Source: Arenibacter catalasegens
GTDB lineage: Bacteria > Bacteroidota > Bacteroidia > Flavobacteriales > Flavobacteriaceae
Assembly: GCF_002909235.1 (NCBI RefSeq)
Contig: NZ_PHQQ01000035.1
Coordinates: 1-39,402, forward strand
Direction of reading: 5' to 3'
Length of the DNA stretch: 39,402 nt
The position numbers and the translations under genes were made by a program. Below are positions 32,241 to 39,402 of the stretch, piece after piece; the stretch's first letter is position 1, and each line of letters opens with the position of its first letter. A model generated the notes under the pieces. The model was not told the origin of the DNA. It did no database searches and worked only from the letters and a program-made list of their open reading frames with translations.

Positions 32241-34193
32241 ATGCAAAAACAATTCACCTTACTTATCTTGTTCTTATTCGGATTTACTATCCAAGCACAA
32301 GAGCTGATTGTAAACGATACTATCCTGCGCTACGCTAATATTGGTTATGATGCCAATGGCAATGAGGTTTCCTTTCTTTCGGATACTCCGCCACTACAGC
32401 AAATAGCAGGAGCACCAAAGGCCTTTTACAGCTATTATTGGGAATTTGGTGATGGTAACTATAGCACCGAAAAGGACCCGAAACACAGCTATAAAAAGAC
32501 AGGGACCTACGAGGCAAAACTCTGGGCCACCAACAATTACGATACGGGAAAACCACCTGCCACTAGACCTAAAAAAGTGGTCATCAACGAAATTACAAAT
32601 ACAGCGGACGATGTAGCAAGTGTGACCGAAGATTTTATACTTAAGCGCAATCGCGAACCAATGATCAATGAAGAAATGGTCATGATCCTAAGCTATAAGA
32701 ACACCAACAACTATACCTCCTCGGGTAACATTCATCTGTTCTATAACGAGATGGCGTTCAAGAACGATAACTTTTTAGATCCACAAATTAGGATGCATCA
32801 TGGTGAAAGTTTGATACCTACGGATATAATTGTGAATAATACGACTAGCAACCCTACCCAAACATTCTTGGCATCCATTGAAAATGAATTCGTTACTTAT
32901 GGCATCCAACAACAAGATTCCACAAAAAAAACGAACCTACCGCTAAGTATGGACGAAGCTAAAATGGACTATCGCTCCCAAAAATCAATTTCATTTAACA
33001 ATATGCAGCCAGGCGAAGAAAGAAATATCTTTTTGACCATGCGGACAGCTCCTGAAATGATAAAAGATACTAGTGCCATTATTTCGGTTCGAGGGATTTA
33101 CGTTCCTGATAATAATTATAGTGACCATACTGTAAAAGATATGGAAATGGAAATCGTGACCTCCCACGACCCCAATAAAATGTCATCCAACGGAGTATTG
33201 ATGAACTACCGATTGGTACGTTTTAAAACCTTGAAATACAAAATTAAATTTCAGAATAATGGGGAGGGACCGGCACGGACCATTCGCTTGGAAACAGATA
33301 TTCCTGAAATGCTGGATATGTCTACCCTAAAATTGGAAGACCAATATCCTGCTTGCCCTATATGTCCAAAAGAACCAGTGCGATATAGTTGTTTGGATAC
33401 TACCTTTCTGAAAAATAAGGTCATATTTACCTTTAAGAATATTTACCTCCCAGGAACGCAACAGAAAAATGTACAGGAAAAGGATTCTACCAAAGGGTAT
33501 GTTAAATATAGCATCCGCTTTGCAAAAGACTTCCATAAGAAGAAGACGAAGAGCCGAACAGCAATCATTTTTGATAAAAACGAACCTATTATTACCAACT
33601 ACGCCACAACCCGTTTTACTCCTGGTATTTCTATTGGAGTCAAAGCTGGGTATAATTATTACCCCAATGTAGAAAACGCAAAAAGCTATTTTATGAGTGC
33701 TGTGGTCTCTCCCTACAAACCATATCGTTTGTATGGTCAGGCGGAATTCAGCAATAGTTTCAACTCAAGCACAAGTGGTACTAGTGTGGACCAGATCGTT
33801 GACGACCCTAGGACCAATGGCAAAGGGTTACAACGAACCATAACATCGACAGAAGAAAAAAGTGTAAATTGGGAGGTGCCAGTTTTACTTAGATATAATC
33901 TCAACAACTATATTGGTATTGGTACAGGTATTCAGGCGAATGTAAATATGAGCACTACGGCCAATAATAGTGTAACTGTTGAAAACTACGAAGGCGATAC
34001 GGATCAGTTTCTAATCGATTCAACGACCGATTCCAATTCAGTGAAAGAATCCTTTACTAACTTAAGGACAGGTATTTTGTTCGATGTCACCGCAGGTTTT
34101 CCCCGATTAGGACCAAGTGTAGGCGCAAGGTATGTACTGAATAATAAAACAGATTTTAGCTATTGGCAACTCTATGCCTTATGGCGCTTCTAA
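32241..34193 (+). CDS. PKD-domain outer-membrane protein with C-terminal beta-barrel
   Basis: 650 residues with a Sec signal (LLILFLFGFTIQAQ). A PKD domain lies at about 50-112 (YYWEFGDGNYSTEKDPKHSY, then TGTYEAKLWATN). A middle part (about 125-300) is a beta-rich region. At about 310-345 comes SHDPNKMSSNGVLMNYRL and LKYKIKFQNNGEGPARTI, the DPN...Y-I-FQN-G pattern of repeats found in Bacteroidota T9SS-exported proteins. Residues about 455-650 are alternating strands (GISIGVKAGYNYYPNVENA, VLLRYNLNNYIGIGTGIQ, VTAGFPRLGPSVGARYVLN) ending ALWRF, typical of an outer-membrane barrel. The stop is directly followed by the TTG start of the CHAT gene. I infer the two are translationally coupled partners. 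Confidence 0.82.
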   Translation: MQKQFTLLILFLFGFTIQAQELIVNDTILRYANIGYDANGNEVSFLSDTPPLQQIAGAPKAFYSYYWEFGDGNYSTEKDPKHSYKKTGTYEAKLWATNNYDTGKPPATRPKKVVINEITNTADDVASVTEDFILKRNREPMINEEMVMILSYKNTNNYTSSGNIHLFYNEMAFKNDNFLDPQIRMHHGESLIPTDIIVNNTTSNPTQTFLASIENEFVTYGIQQQDSTKKTNLPLSMDEAKMDYRSQKSISFNNMQPGEERNIFLTMRTAPEMIKDTSAIISVRGIYVPDNNYSDHTVKDMEMEIVTSHDPNKMSSNGVLMNYRLVRFKTLKYKIKFQNNGEGPARTIRLETDIPEMLDMSTLKLEDQYPACPICPKEPVRYSCLDTTFLKNKVIFTFKNIYLPGTQQKNVQEKDSTKGYVKYSIRFAKDFHKKKTKSRTAIIFDKNEPIITNYATTRFTPGISIGVKAGYNYYPNVENAKSYFMSAVVSPYKPYRLYGQAEFSNSFNSSTSGTSVDQIVDDPRTNGKGLQRTITSTEEKSVNWEVPVLLRYNLNNYIGIGTGIQANVNMSTTANNSVTVENYEGDTDQFLIDSTTDSNSVKESFTNLRTGILFDVTAGFPRLGPSVGARYVLNNKTDFSYWQLYALWRF

Positions 34194-36764
34194 TTGAAAA
34201 ACCTGAATAAAATAATCGTCTTGGTTTTCTGGGCACTCCCCTTCTGGAGTTCAGCCCAGCTAACTACGAATGAACTATACAATATGTTGGACAGCCTTGT
34301 GGCCAGTCCAACAATTGAAAATCTCCAGCATCTCGAAAATTCTGCCCATTCCTTCAGTTCAACTGCCAACTCGCGTGATGAACAACTTACTTTAGTCATT
34401 GCACGATGTAATCTTGGCTATTATTTCGAAAAAAATGGAGACTTGGTCAAAAGCACCGAAAACTACGAAGATGCCTATCATCGTTTCGAATCCAATCATT
34501 TGTCAGATTACGATATTTATGTAAATGCAGTAGTTCCTTTGGCAGCTCTATATACACGACAGGGCGACTATTTGAAGGCGGAAGAATTGTTAAGGAAGTG
34601 TGCTTCCCATGCCATAAAGACCGAAAATAATACTCTTTTGTTCAATACTGTATTGTCATTATCGGCCCTTTATAATTCCACTTCTAGATATGAAATGTCT
34701 TATCTGTTATTAAACGAAACTTTAAAGAAGACAAATATTCCTCTACAGGCTGTTGCTTCTTTGAAAAACAACCTTGCCACTGCTTATTTCCGTAATGGAA
34801 GCTTTAATAAAGCAAAACAGTTGTTATCCGAAATAATAAGATTATCTGGAGTTAGCCATGTAAATGCATATAAAAGTCTCGCATTTATAGCACTAAAAGA
34901 AGGCCAGGTAGAAATAGCTTTGGATTACTTTGATAAAGCGAAAACAGCACTTATAAATGATAAAAATACCTCCGCCCGTGAATGGGTAAACTTACAGGTA
35001 GAAGAGGCCGAATTACTGTTGGAAATCGGTAACACCCTTGAAGCACAAAATACATTGCAAAAAGCTTTATCTGTATTACTTCCCTCCTATTCTGGAAAAG
35101 GGTTGCCGGACAAATCAATAATATTCCCCGATCGTAATTTTCTACGCATTTTTGATACCTACGCCGCTACGGCAACAACTTTTGAGGATGCATTGAAGGC
35201 CTATGACCTTGCTTTTTATGTGACTACTTTGCTGCAACAGGACTATACTTCCCAAGAAACTAAAATTATACACCGGGCAGAGGTAAAACATCGCACTGAA
35301 AAATGTATCGATTTATTGTGGAAGCAATATTCTGACACCAAGGAGCAGATTTGGGCCGAAACAGCCTTTAAATATGCTGAACACGGCAAGGCTTCGGTAT
35401 TAATGGAAAGAAATGCATTGGGTAATGAAAATGATAAAAATCCCTTTGGGGAAACTTTTGAGTTGGAAAACCTCTTAAGAACCCGTGATAAGCTAACCGA
35501 TCAATTATTGCGTGCGCAATTCAAAAACTTGGGTGAGGATATATTGGAGACTTTTTCTTCAGAATTGGCCGGCATTGACCAACAGATAAAAATTGCCCGA
35601 TCTAATTTGCCTACACCGCCTCAAAAAGAACTAATTCTTGGTGATCTGCAACAGAAATTAAAAACCGATGAAGCAATACTGCAATCCTATTTTTTAGGCA
35701 GCACAAGCAACTATCTATTTACAGTTAATGATTTAGGAATACGAATGTTTCGTCTTCCCAATACCAAAGAACTTACCCCACATATTTTAAAATTCGTCCA
35801 TCTATTTGATGGCCCCGATGCCATAAACAATGATGTATCCAACTTTGCTAAAACCGCTCATAAGACCTTCGAAGTTCTACAGTTGAAAAATGGTTTAAAT
35901 AAAAAACATCTGGTACTAATTCCTGATGGATTGCTGAACTTCCTTCCTTTTGAATCGCTTTTGACCAAGGCGACAAATGAAATGTCGTTTTCTAAAATGC
36001 CATTTTTAGCGGTAACACAAAATGTAGCATATGCTGTAAAGGCGCAGCGTTATTTGGAGGCAACATCCATTACCGAAAATATATCAGTTTTAGGTGTTTT
36101 TCCCATTTTTAAAGGAAGTCCCGACGAATTATCTTATTCCGAAGTAGAGGCCAAATTTCTAGGGGATACTATGTCTGCGGAATTGGTTTTAGAGTCTCAG
36201 GCAACCAAAAACAATTTTATTGAGAAATCAAAAAACCATAACCTAATTCACCTATCGACACATGCCGGAAGTGGCGATTTTGTAGTCCCGGCACATGTAC
36301 AATTCTATGATGATTTACTGTACCTACCTGAACTACATAGTTTAGATATGAACGGCAAAACAATCATCTTAAGTGCCTGTGAAACAGGAATTGGAAAACT
36401 TCAAAAAGGGGAAGGAGCCATTAGTGTGGCACGTGGTTTTGAGTATGCCGGGGCCTCATCAGTATTATTTTCACTTTGGAAAGTAAACGACCAGAGCACA
36501 GCCTCGGTAATGTCCCGATTTTACAATTCGCTTAAATCATCTGGATCTGTATTTGAATCGAACCATATAGCAAAACTATCTTACTTAACGGACAAGAATG
36601 TTCCCAATGCTAAAAAATCACCTTACTATTGGAATGGTTTTGCATATTACGGAGCCATTGATATGAAGGGAAATTCCATCAACATTATTTGGTGGTGGGG
36701 TGCTTCACTATTGCTTCTAGGTGTTATGATTATGGTATTCGGGTTAAGGAAAAAACGAGATTGA
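34194..36764 (+). CDS. TPR-CHAT protein: caspase-like protease with C-terminal membrane anchor
   Basis: 856 residues, TTG start placed immediately after the PKD gene stop (no gap) because a signal peptide follows at once (IIVLVFWALPFWSSAQ). Residues about 40-340 are TPR-like helical repeats (YYFEKNGDLVKSTENYEDAY, AALYTRQGDYLKAEELL, AYFRNGSFNKAKQLL). Residues about 490-820 form a CHAT domain: LILGDLQQKL, LVLIPDGLLNFLPFESLL, His690 in HLSTHAGSGD and Cys729 in LSACETGIGKLQKGEGAISVARGF, then SLWKVNDQST. Both catalytic positions of the caspase-like fold are present. A transmembrane segment lies at about 831-850, with a basic tail LRKKRD that should stay in the cytoplasm. The enzyme part therefore faces the periplasm. 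Target unknown. Confidence 0.88.
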   Translation: MKNLNKIIVLVFWALPFWSSAQLTTNELYNMLDSLVASPTIENLQHLENSAHSFSSTANSRDEQLTLVIARCNLGYYFEKNGDLVKSTENYEDAYHRFESNHLSDYDIYVNAVVPLAALYTRQGDYLKAEELLRKCASHAIKTENNTLLFNTVLSLSALYNSTSRYEMSYLLLNETLKKTNIPLQAVASLKNNLATAYFRNGSFNKAKQLLSEIIRLSGVSHVNAYKSLAFIALKEGQVEIALDYFDKAKTALINDKNTSAREWVNLQVEEAELLLEIGNTLEAQNTLQKALSVLLPSYSGKGLPDKSIIFPDRNFLRIFDTYAATATTFEDALKAYDLAFYVTTLLQQDYTSQETKIIHRAEVKHRTEKCIDLLWKQYSDTKEQIWAETAFKYAEHGKASVLMERNALGNENDKNPFGETFELENLLRTRDKLTDQLLRAQFKNLGEDILETFSSELAGIDQQIKIARSNLPTPPQKELILGDLQQKLKTDEAILQSYFLGSTSNYLFTVNDLGIRMFRLPNTKELTPHILKFVHLFDGPDAINNDVSNFAKTAHKTFEVLQLKNGLNKKHLVLIPDGLLNFLPFESLLTKATNEMSFSKMPFLAVTQNVAYAVKAQRYLEATSITENISVLGVFPIFKGSPDELSYSEVEAKFLGDTMSAELVLESQATKNNFIEKSKNHNLIHLSTHAGSGDFVVPAHVQFYDDLLYLPELHSLDMNGKTIILSACETGIGKLQKGEGAISVARGFEYAGASSVLFSLWKVNDQSTASVMSRFYNSLKSSGSVFESNHIAKLSYLTDKNVPNAKKSPYYWNGFAYYGAIDMKGNSINIIWWWGASLLLLGVMIMVFGLRKKRD

Positions 36765-36773
36765 AAATTTCAA

Positions 36774-36796
36774 GCATTCCCCTTTTAGAGGAATGC
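36774..36796 (+). terminator. Hairpin after the CHAT gene
   Basis: GCATTCC (36774-36780) pairs with GGAATGC (36790-36796) around a 9-nt loop, 10 nt after the stop, followed by a T-containing but broken tract. Probably the end of the PKD-CHAT transcript. Confidence 0.5.
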
Positions 36797-36975
36797 AGTT
36801 GCTTTATTATCCTTTATTTCTAAAGTACCGTGAGAATAATAATTACACACTTGCACTTGTATGGTGGAACTCTTATTTTAGTCTATTGAAAAAAATAGGT
36901 CATTAAATCTAGTAGTCCTAAGTTAATTAACAACAATTATTAATTAGACTTCTACCAATAATCAAGTGTATCCCG

Positions 36976-39075
36976 ATGAATTCCAATGTACTACAGACGC
37001 CAATTGCTTACCTAAAAGGTGTTGGTCCCAACCGTGCAGATTCCTTACAGTCGGAACTTGGTATACAGACTTATCAGGATTTGATAAATCTTTTTCCCAA
37101 TCGCTATATAGATAAAACACAATATTATAAAATTAACCAACTGCAAAGAACCAGTGCAGATGTTCAAATTGTCGGCAAGATTGTCAACATTAAAACGGTT
37201 GAGCAAAAAAAAGGAAAGCGTTTAGTAGCCAAATTTGTTGATGATACGGGCGATATTGAACTGGTTTGGTTCCGTGGCCAAAAATGGATCAGGGAAAACC
37301 TAAAGTTAAATATTCCCTATGTCATCTTTGGCAAAGTTAATTGGTTCAATGGCACCTATTCCATGCCCCATCCGGAATTGGAATTAATGGAAGAACATAA
37401 AAAGGGTTTAAAAATAAGCATGCAACCTGTTTACCCCTCAACAGAAAAACTGGCTAACAAGGGAATTACCAATAGAGTAACCAACAAACTTATTCAGCAG
37501 TTATTTATGGAGACCAAGGGTCAGTTTACTGAAACTTTATCCCCTGGACTTATAAGTGAATTAAGCCTTATCAATAAAAGCGAAGCGCTGTTTAATATTC
37601 ATTTTCCAAGAAATCAAGAGCTACTGGCCAAGGCCCAGTTTCGGCTTAAGTTTGAAGAATTATTCTATATACAGTTACAGCTCATTTCCAAGAATTTATT
37701 ACATAAGCAAAAAATAAAGGGGTACAATTTTGATCAAGTTGGGACACTTTTCAAAACTTTTTATGAACATCACCTGCCCTTTGAGCTTACCAATGCCCAG
37801 AAAAGGGTAATAAAGGAGATTAGGGCAGATTTGGGGAGTAATGCCCAAATGAATAGATTACTGCAGGGAGATGTAGGGTCTGGAAAAACGATTGTGGCAC
37901 TAATGACAATGCTGTTGGCCATAGATAATGGTTACCAAGCCTGTTTAATGGCCCCTACAGAAATTTTGGCCAACCAACACTTTATGGGTATCAAGGAGCT
38001 CCTTGGAGGTCTTGGTGTAAACATAGCCCTACTTACTGGATCGGTAAAGAAATCGGCACGAAAGATAATCCATGAACAATTGGAAAATGGCGAGCTGAAC
38101 ATTTTAATAGGTACCCATGCCCTATTGGAGGATAAGGTAGCATATCAAAATTTAGGCTTGGCCATTGTGGACGAACAACATAGATTTGGTGTTACACAAA
38201 GAGCGAAGTTATGGCACAAGAACGATATGCCCCCCCACATTTTGGTAATGACCGCCACACCTATTCCCCGGACTTTGGCTATGAGTCTATACGGAGATTT
38301 GGATATTTCTACTATAGATGAGTTACCTCCGGGAAGAAAACCCATAAAAACTGTCCACCGGTACGATTCCAACCGTCTAAAAGTATTTCAATTTATAAGG
38401 GATGAGATTAAAAAGGGACGGCAAGTCTATGTGGTCTATCCATTAATCCAAGAATCTGAAGCTTTGGACTATAAAGACCTTATGGATGGTTATGAGAGTA
38501 TAGCAAGAGATTTTCCGCTTCCAGATTTTCAGATTTCCATTGTACATGGTAAAATGAAACCTGCAGACAAAGACTATGAAATGGAACGCTTTGTTAAGGG
38601 GGAAACCCATATTATGGTGGCTACAACGGTAATAGAAGTAGGTGTTAATGTCCCCAACGCCTCGGTAATGATTATTGAAAGCGCGGAACGGTTCGGGTTG
38701 TCGCAACTACACCAATTAAGAGGTAGGGTTGGCCGTGGAGCAGACCAAAGTTTTTGTATACTAATGACAAGCCACAAACTTTCCTCCGATTCAAAGACTA
38801 GATTGGAAACCATGGTGGGCACGAATGATGGATTTCAGATTGCAGAAGTAGATCTAAAACTTAGGGGACCTGGTGATCTAATGGGAACCCAACAAAGTGG
38901 TGTTCTTAACTTAAAAATAGCGGACATTATAAAGGACAATGATATACTAAAGACGGCTAGATACCATGCCCTAAAAATTTTAAAGGAAGATATTAGCTTG
39001 CAGAAATACCCAATTATACTTCATGCCTATACGCAATTGGTGAAATATAAAAATATTTGGAATTATATCAGTTAA
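36976..39075 (+). CDS. recG: ATP-dependent DNA helicase RecG
   Basis: 699 residues, normal for RecG. The N-terminal wedge/OB domain (about 55-150; IVGKIVNIKTVEQKKGKRLV, FVDDTGDIELVWFRG) precedes the SF2 core: Walker A LLQGDVGSGKTIVALMTML, MAPTEILANQH (Ia), VDEQHRFGVTQRA (DExH-like motif II), TATPIPRTLAMSLYGD (III), IMVATTVIEVGVNVP (V) and HQLRGRVGRGADQSFCIL (VI). The C-terminal TRB region ends with DLMGTQQSGVLNLKIADI. RecG remodels stalled forks and branched DNA. It begins 211 nt after the CHAT gene and seems to have its own promoter, so not part of that module. Confidence 0.96.
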   Translation: MNSNVLQTPIAYLKGVGPNRADSLQSELGIQTYQDLINLFPNRYIDKTQYYKINQLQRTSADVQIVGKIVNIKTVEQKKGKRLVAKFVDDTGDIELVWFRGQKWIRENLKLNIPYVIFGKVNWFNGTYSMPHPELELMEEHKKGLKISMQPVYPSTEKLANKGITNRVTNKLIQQLFMETKGQFTETLSPGLISELSLINKSEALFNIHFPRNQELLAKAQFRLKFEELFYIQLQLISKNLLHKQKIKGYNFDQVGTLFKTFYEHHLPFELTNAQKRVIKEIRADLGSNAQMNRLLQGDVGSGKTIVALMTMLLAIDNGYQACLMAPTEILANQHFMGIKELLGGLGVNIALLTGSVKKSARKIIHEQLENGELNILIGTHALLEDKVAYQNLGLAIVDEQHRFGVTQRAKLWHKNDMPPHILVMTATPIPRTLAMSLYGDLDISTIDELPPGRKPIKTVHRYDSNRLKVFQFIRDEIKKGRQVYVVYPLIQESEALDYKDLMDGYESIARDFPLPDFQISIVHGKMKPADKDYEMERFVKGETHIMVATTVIEVGVNVPNASVMIIESAERFGLSQLHQLRGRVGRGADQSFCILMTSHKLSSDSKTRLETMVGTNDGFQIAEVDLKLRGPGDLMGTQQSGVLNLKIADIIKDNDILKTARYHALKILKEDISLQKYPIILHAYTQLVKYKNIWNYIS

Positions 39076-39098
39076 AATTGGCTGTCGCCCATGGGCAA

Positions 39099-39402
39099 TT
39101 AGTTCTTACGGTTTTTTGGGGGCTTGCACTCCATGCAGAAATCAGAAAATGCTACAAGTTCACTTTTAACGACTTCATGTTCTTTTTTTAATAGTGCTTC
39201 CTTATTTCCAAAATCCGTTTCCAAATAGACCCTTGAGCTGATCTTATTTCGTTCAGCTATCATTTTGTCAAAATAGGGGATCAATCCCAAAAGTTGTGTG
39301 TGAATTGAAATAGGAGTCCGATCTTTGCAAGAAAACGATCGGCATTGGAATTATCTTTGGACCTATTAAAGCTTATACTACCAGAACTATTAATAACGCA
39401 CT
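39099..39402 (-). pseudogene. Unrecognised gene at the right edge, possibly frameshifted
   Basis: The minus-strand frame open from about 39350 to the stop at 39099 encodes a charged C-terminus (ETDFGNKEALLKKEHEVVKS and FCMECKPPKNRKN). Its only starts are internal TTG codons. A second minus-strand frame enters from the window edge and runs to a stop near 39282 (SSGSISFNRSKDNSNADRFL through THNFWD). Joining them by one base at about 39280 would give NFWD-LIPYFDKMIAER without a break. I therefore suspect one gene with a 1-nt frameshift, continuing past the edge. The product is not recognised. It is convergent with recG. Confidence 0.35.

Noticed and set aside
39087..39096. GCCCATGGGC palindrome as a terminator between recG and the edge gene
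   Set aside because: There is no loop of workable size and no T tract on either side.
1..39402. tRNA, rRNA, CRISPR, riboswitch or attachment sites
   Set aside because: I read for conserved T-arm sequences, regularly spaced repeats and long structured leaders and found none convincing.

Overview
The window looks like chromosomal DNA of a low-GC marine-type Flavobacteriaceae (Bacteroidota). Evidence seen in the sequence: promoters of the Bacteroidota type (TTG, about 19 nt, TAnnTTTG), many Sec and lipoprotein signals, outer-membrane barrels ending in an aromatic residue, a fused alpha/beta E1 2-oxoacid dehydrogenase, and gliding/T9SS-style PKD architecture. There are no rRNA genes, tRNA genes or CRISPR arrays that I can see.

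Left part (1-6640): the 5' end of an IS3-family element lies at the very edge, followed by a terminator hairpin. Next is a compact, apparently damage-responsive cassette: a LexA/CI-like HTH-S24 repressor (minus strand) divergent from a 59-residue protein ending in a beta-clamp-binding motif and a DUF4130/TIGR03915 putative DNA-repair protein. The shared intergenic region carries two strong operator-like dyads placed on both promoters. A conserved small protein, uvrA and a LOG-family protein follow.

Middle (6649-23557) is mostly housekeeping: a catalytically dead M1-like outer-membrane protein, a fused branched-chain-type E1 dehydrogenase, DoxX, holA (DNA polymerase III delta), a HSDR_N-type nuclease-like protein, a GT2 glycosyltransferase, an OmpA lipoprotein, a YrdC/YciO protein, a frameshifted lipoprotein esterase, a UvrD-type helicase, an M20 amidohydrolase, a second and degenerate OmpA paralogue, and a small membrane protein.

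Right part (23570-39402): a minus-strand operon encodes an active-looking M1 aminopeptidase and two tandem patatin-like hydrolases, each start overlapping the previous stop. Beyond it lies the most interesting block, 27508-36764. An ECF sigma factor and a membrane anti-sigma-like TPR protein diverge from three lipoprotein genes. Each lipoprotein gene is preceded by the same promoter (GGGTAACA, then TATAAGG 18 nt after GTAACA) at the same distance from its ATG. After these come a PKD/outer-membrane-barrel protein and, with no gap at all, a TPR-CHAT protein (caspase-like protease fold) with His and Cys in place and a C-terminal membrane anchor. I infer a sigma-controlled envelope module ending in a membrane-anchored CHAT protease. 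The window closes with recG and an unrecognised, possibly frameshifted gene at the right edge.
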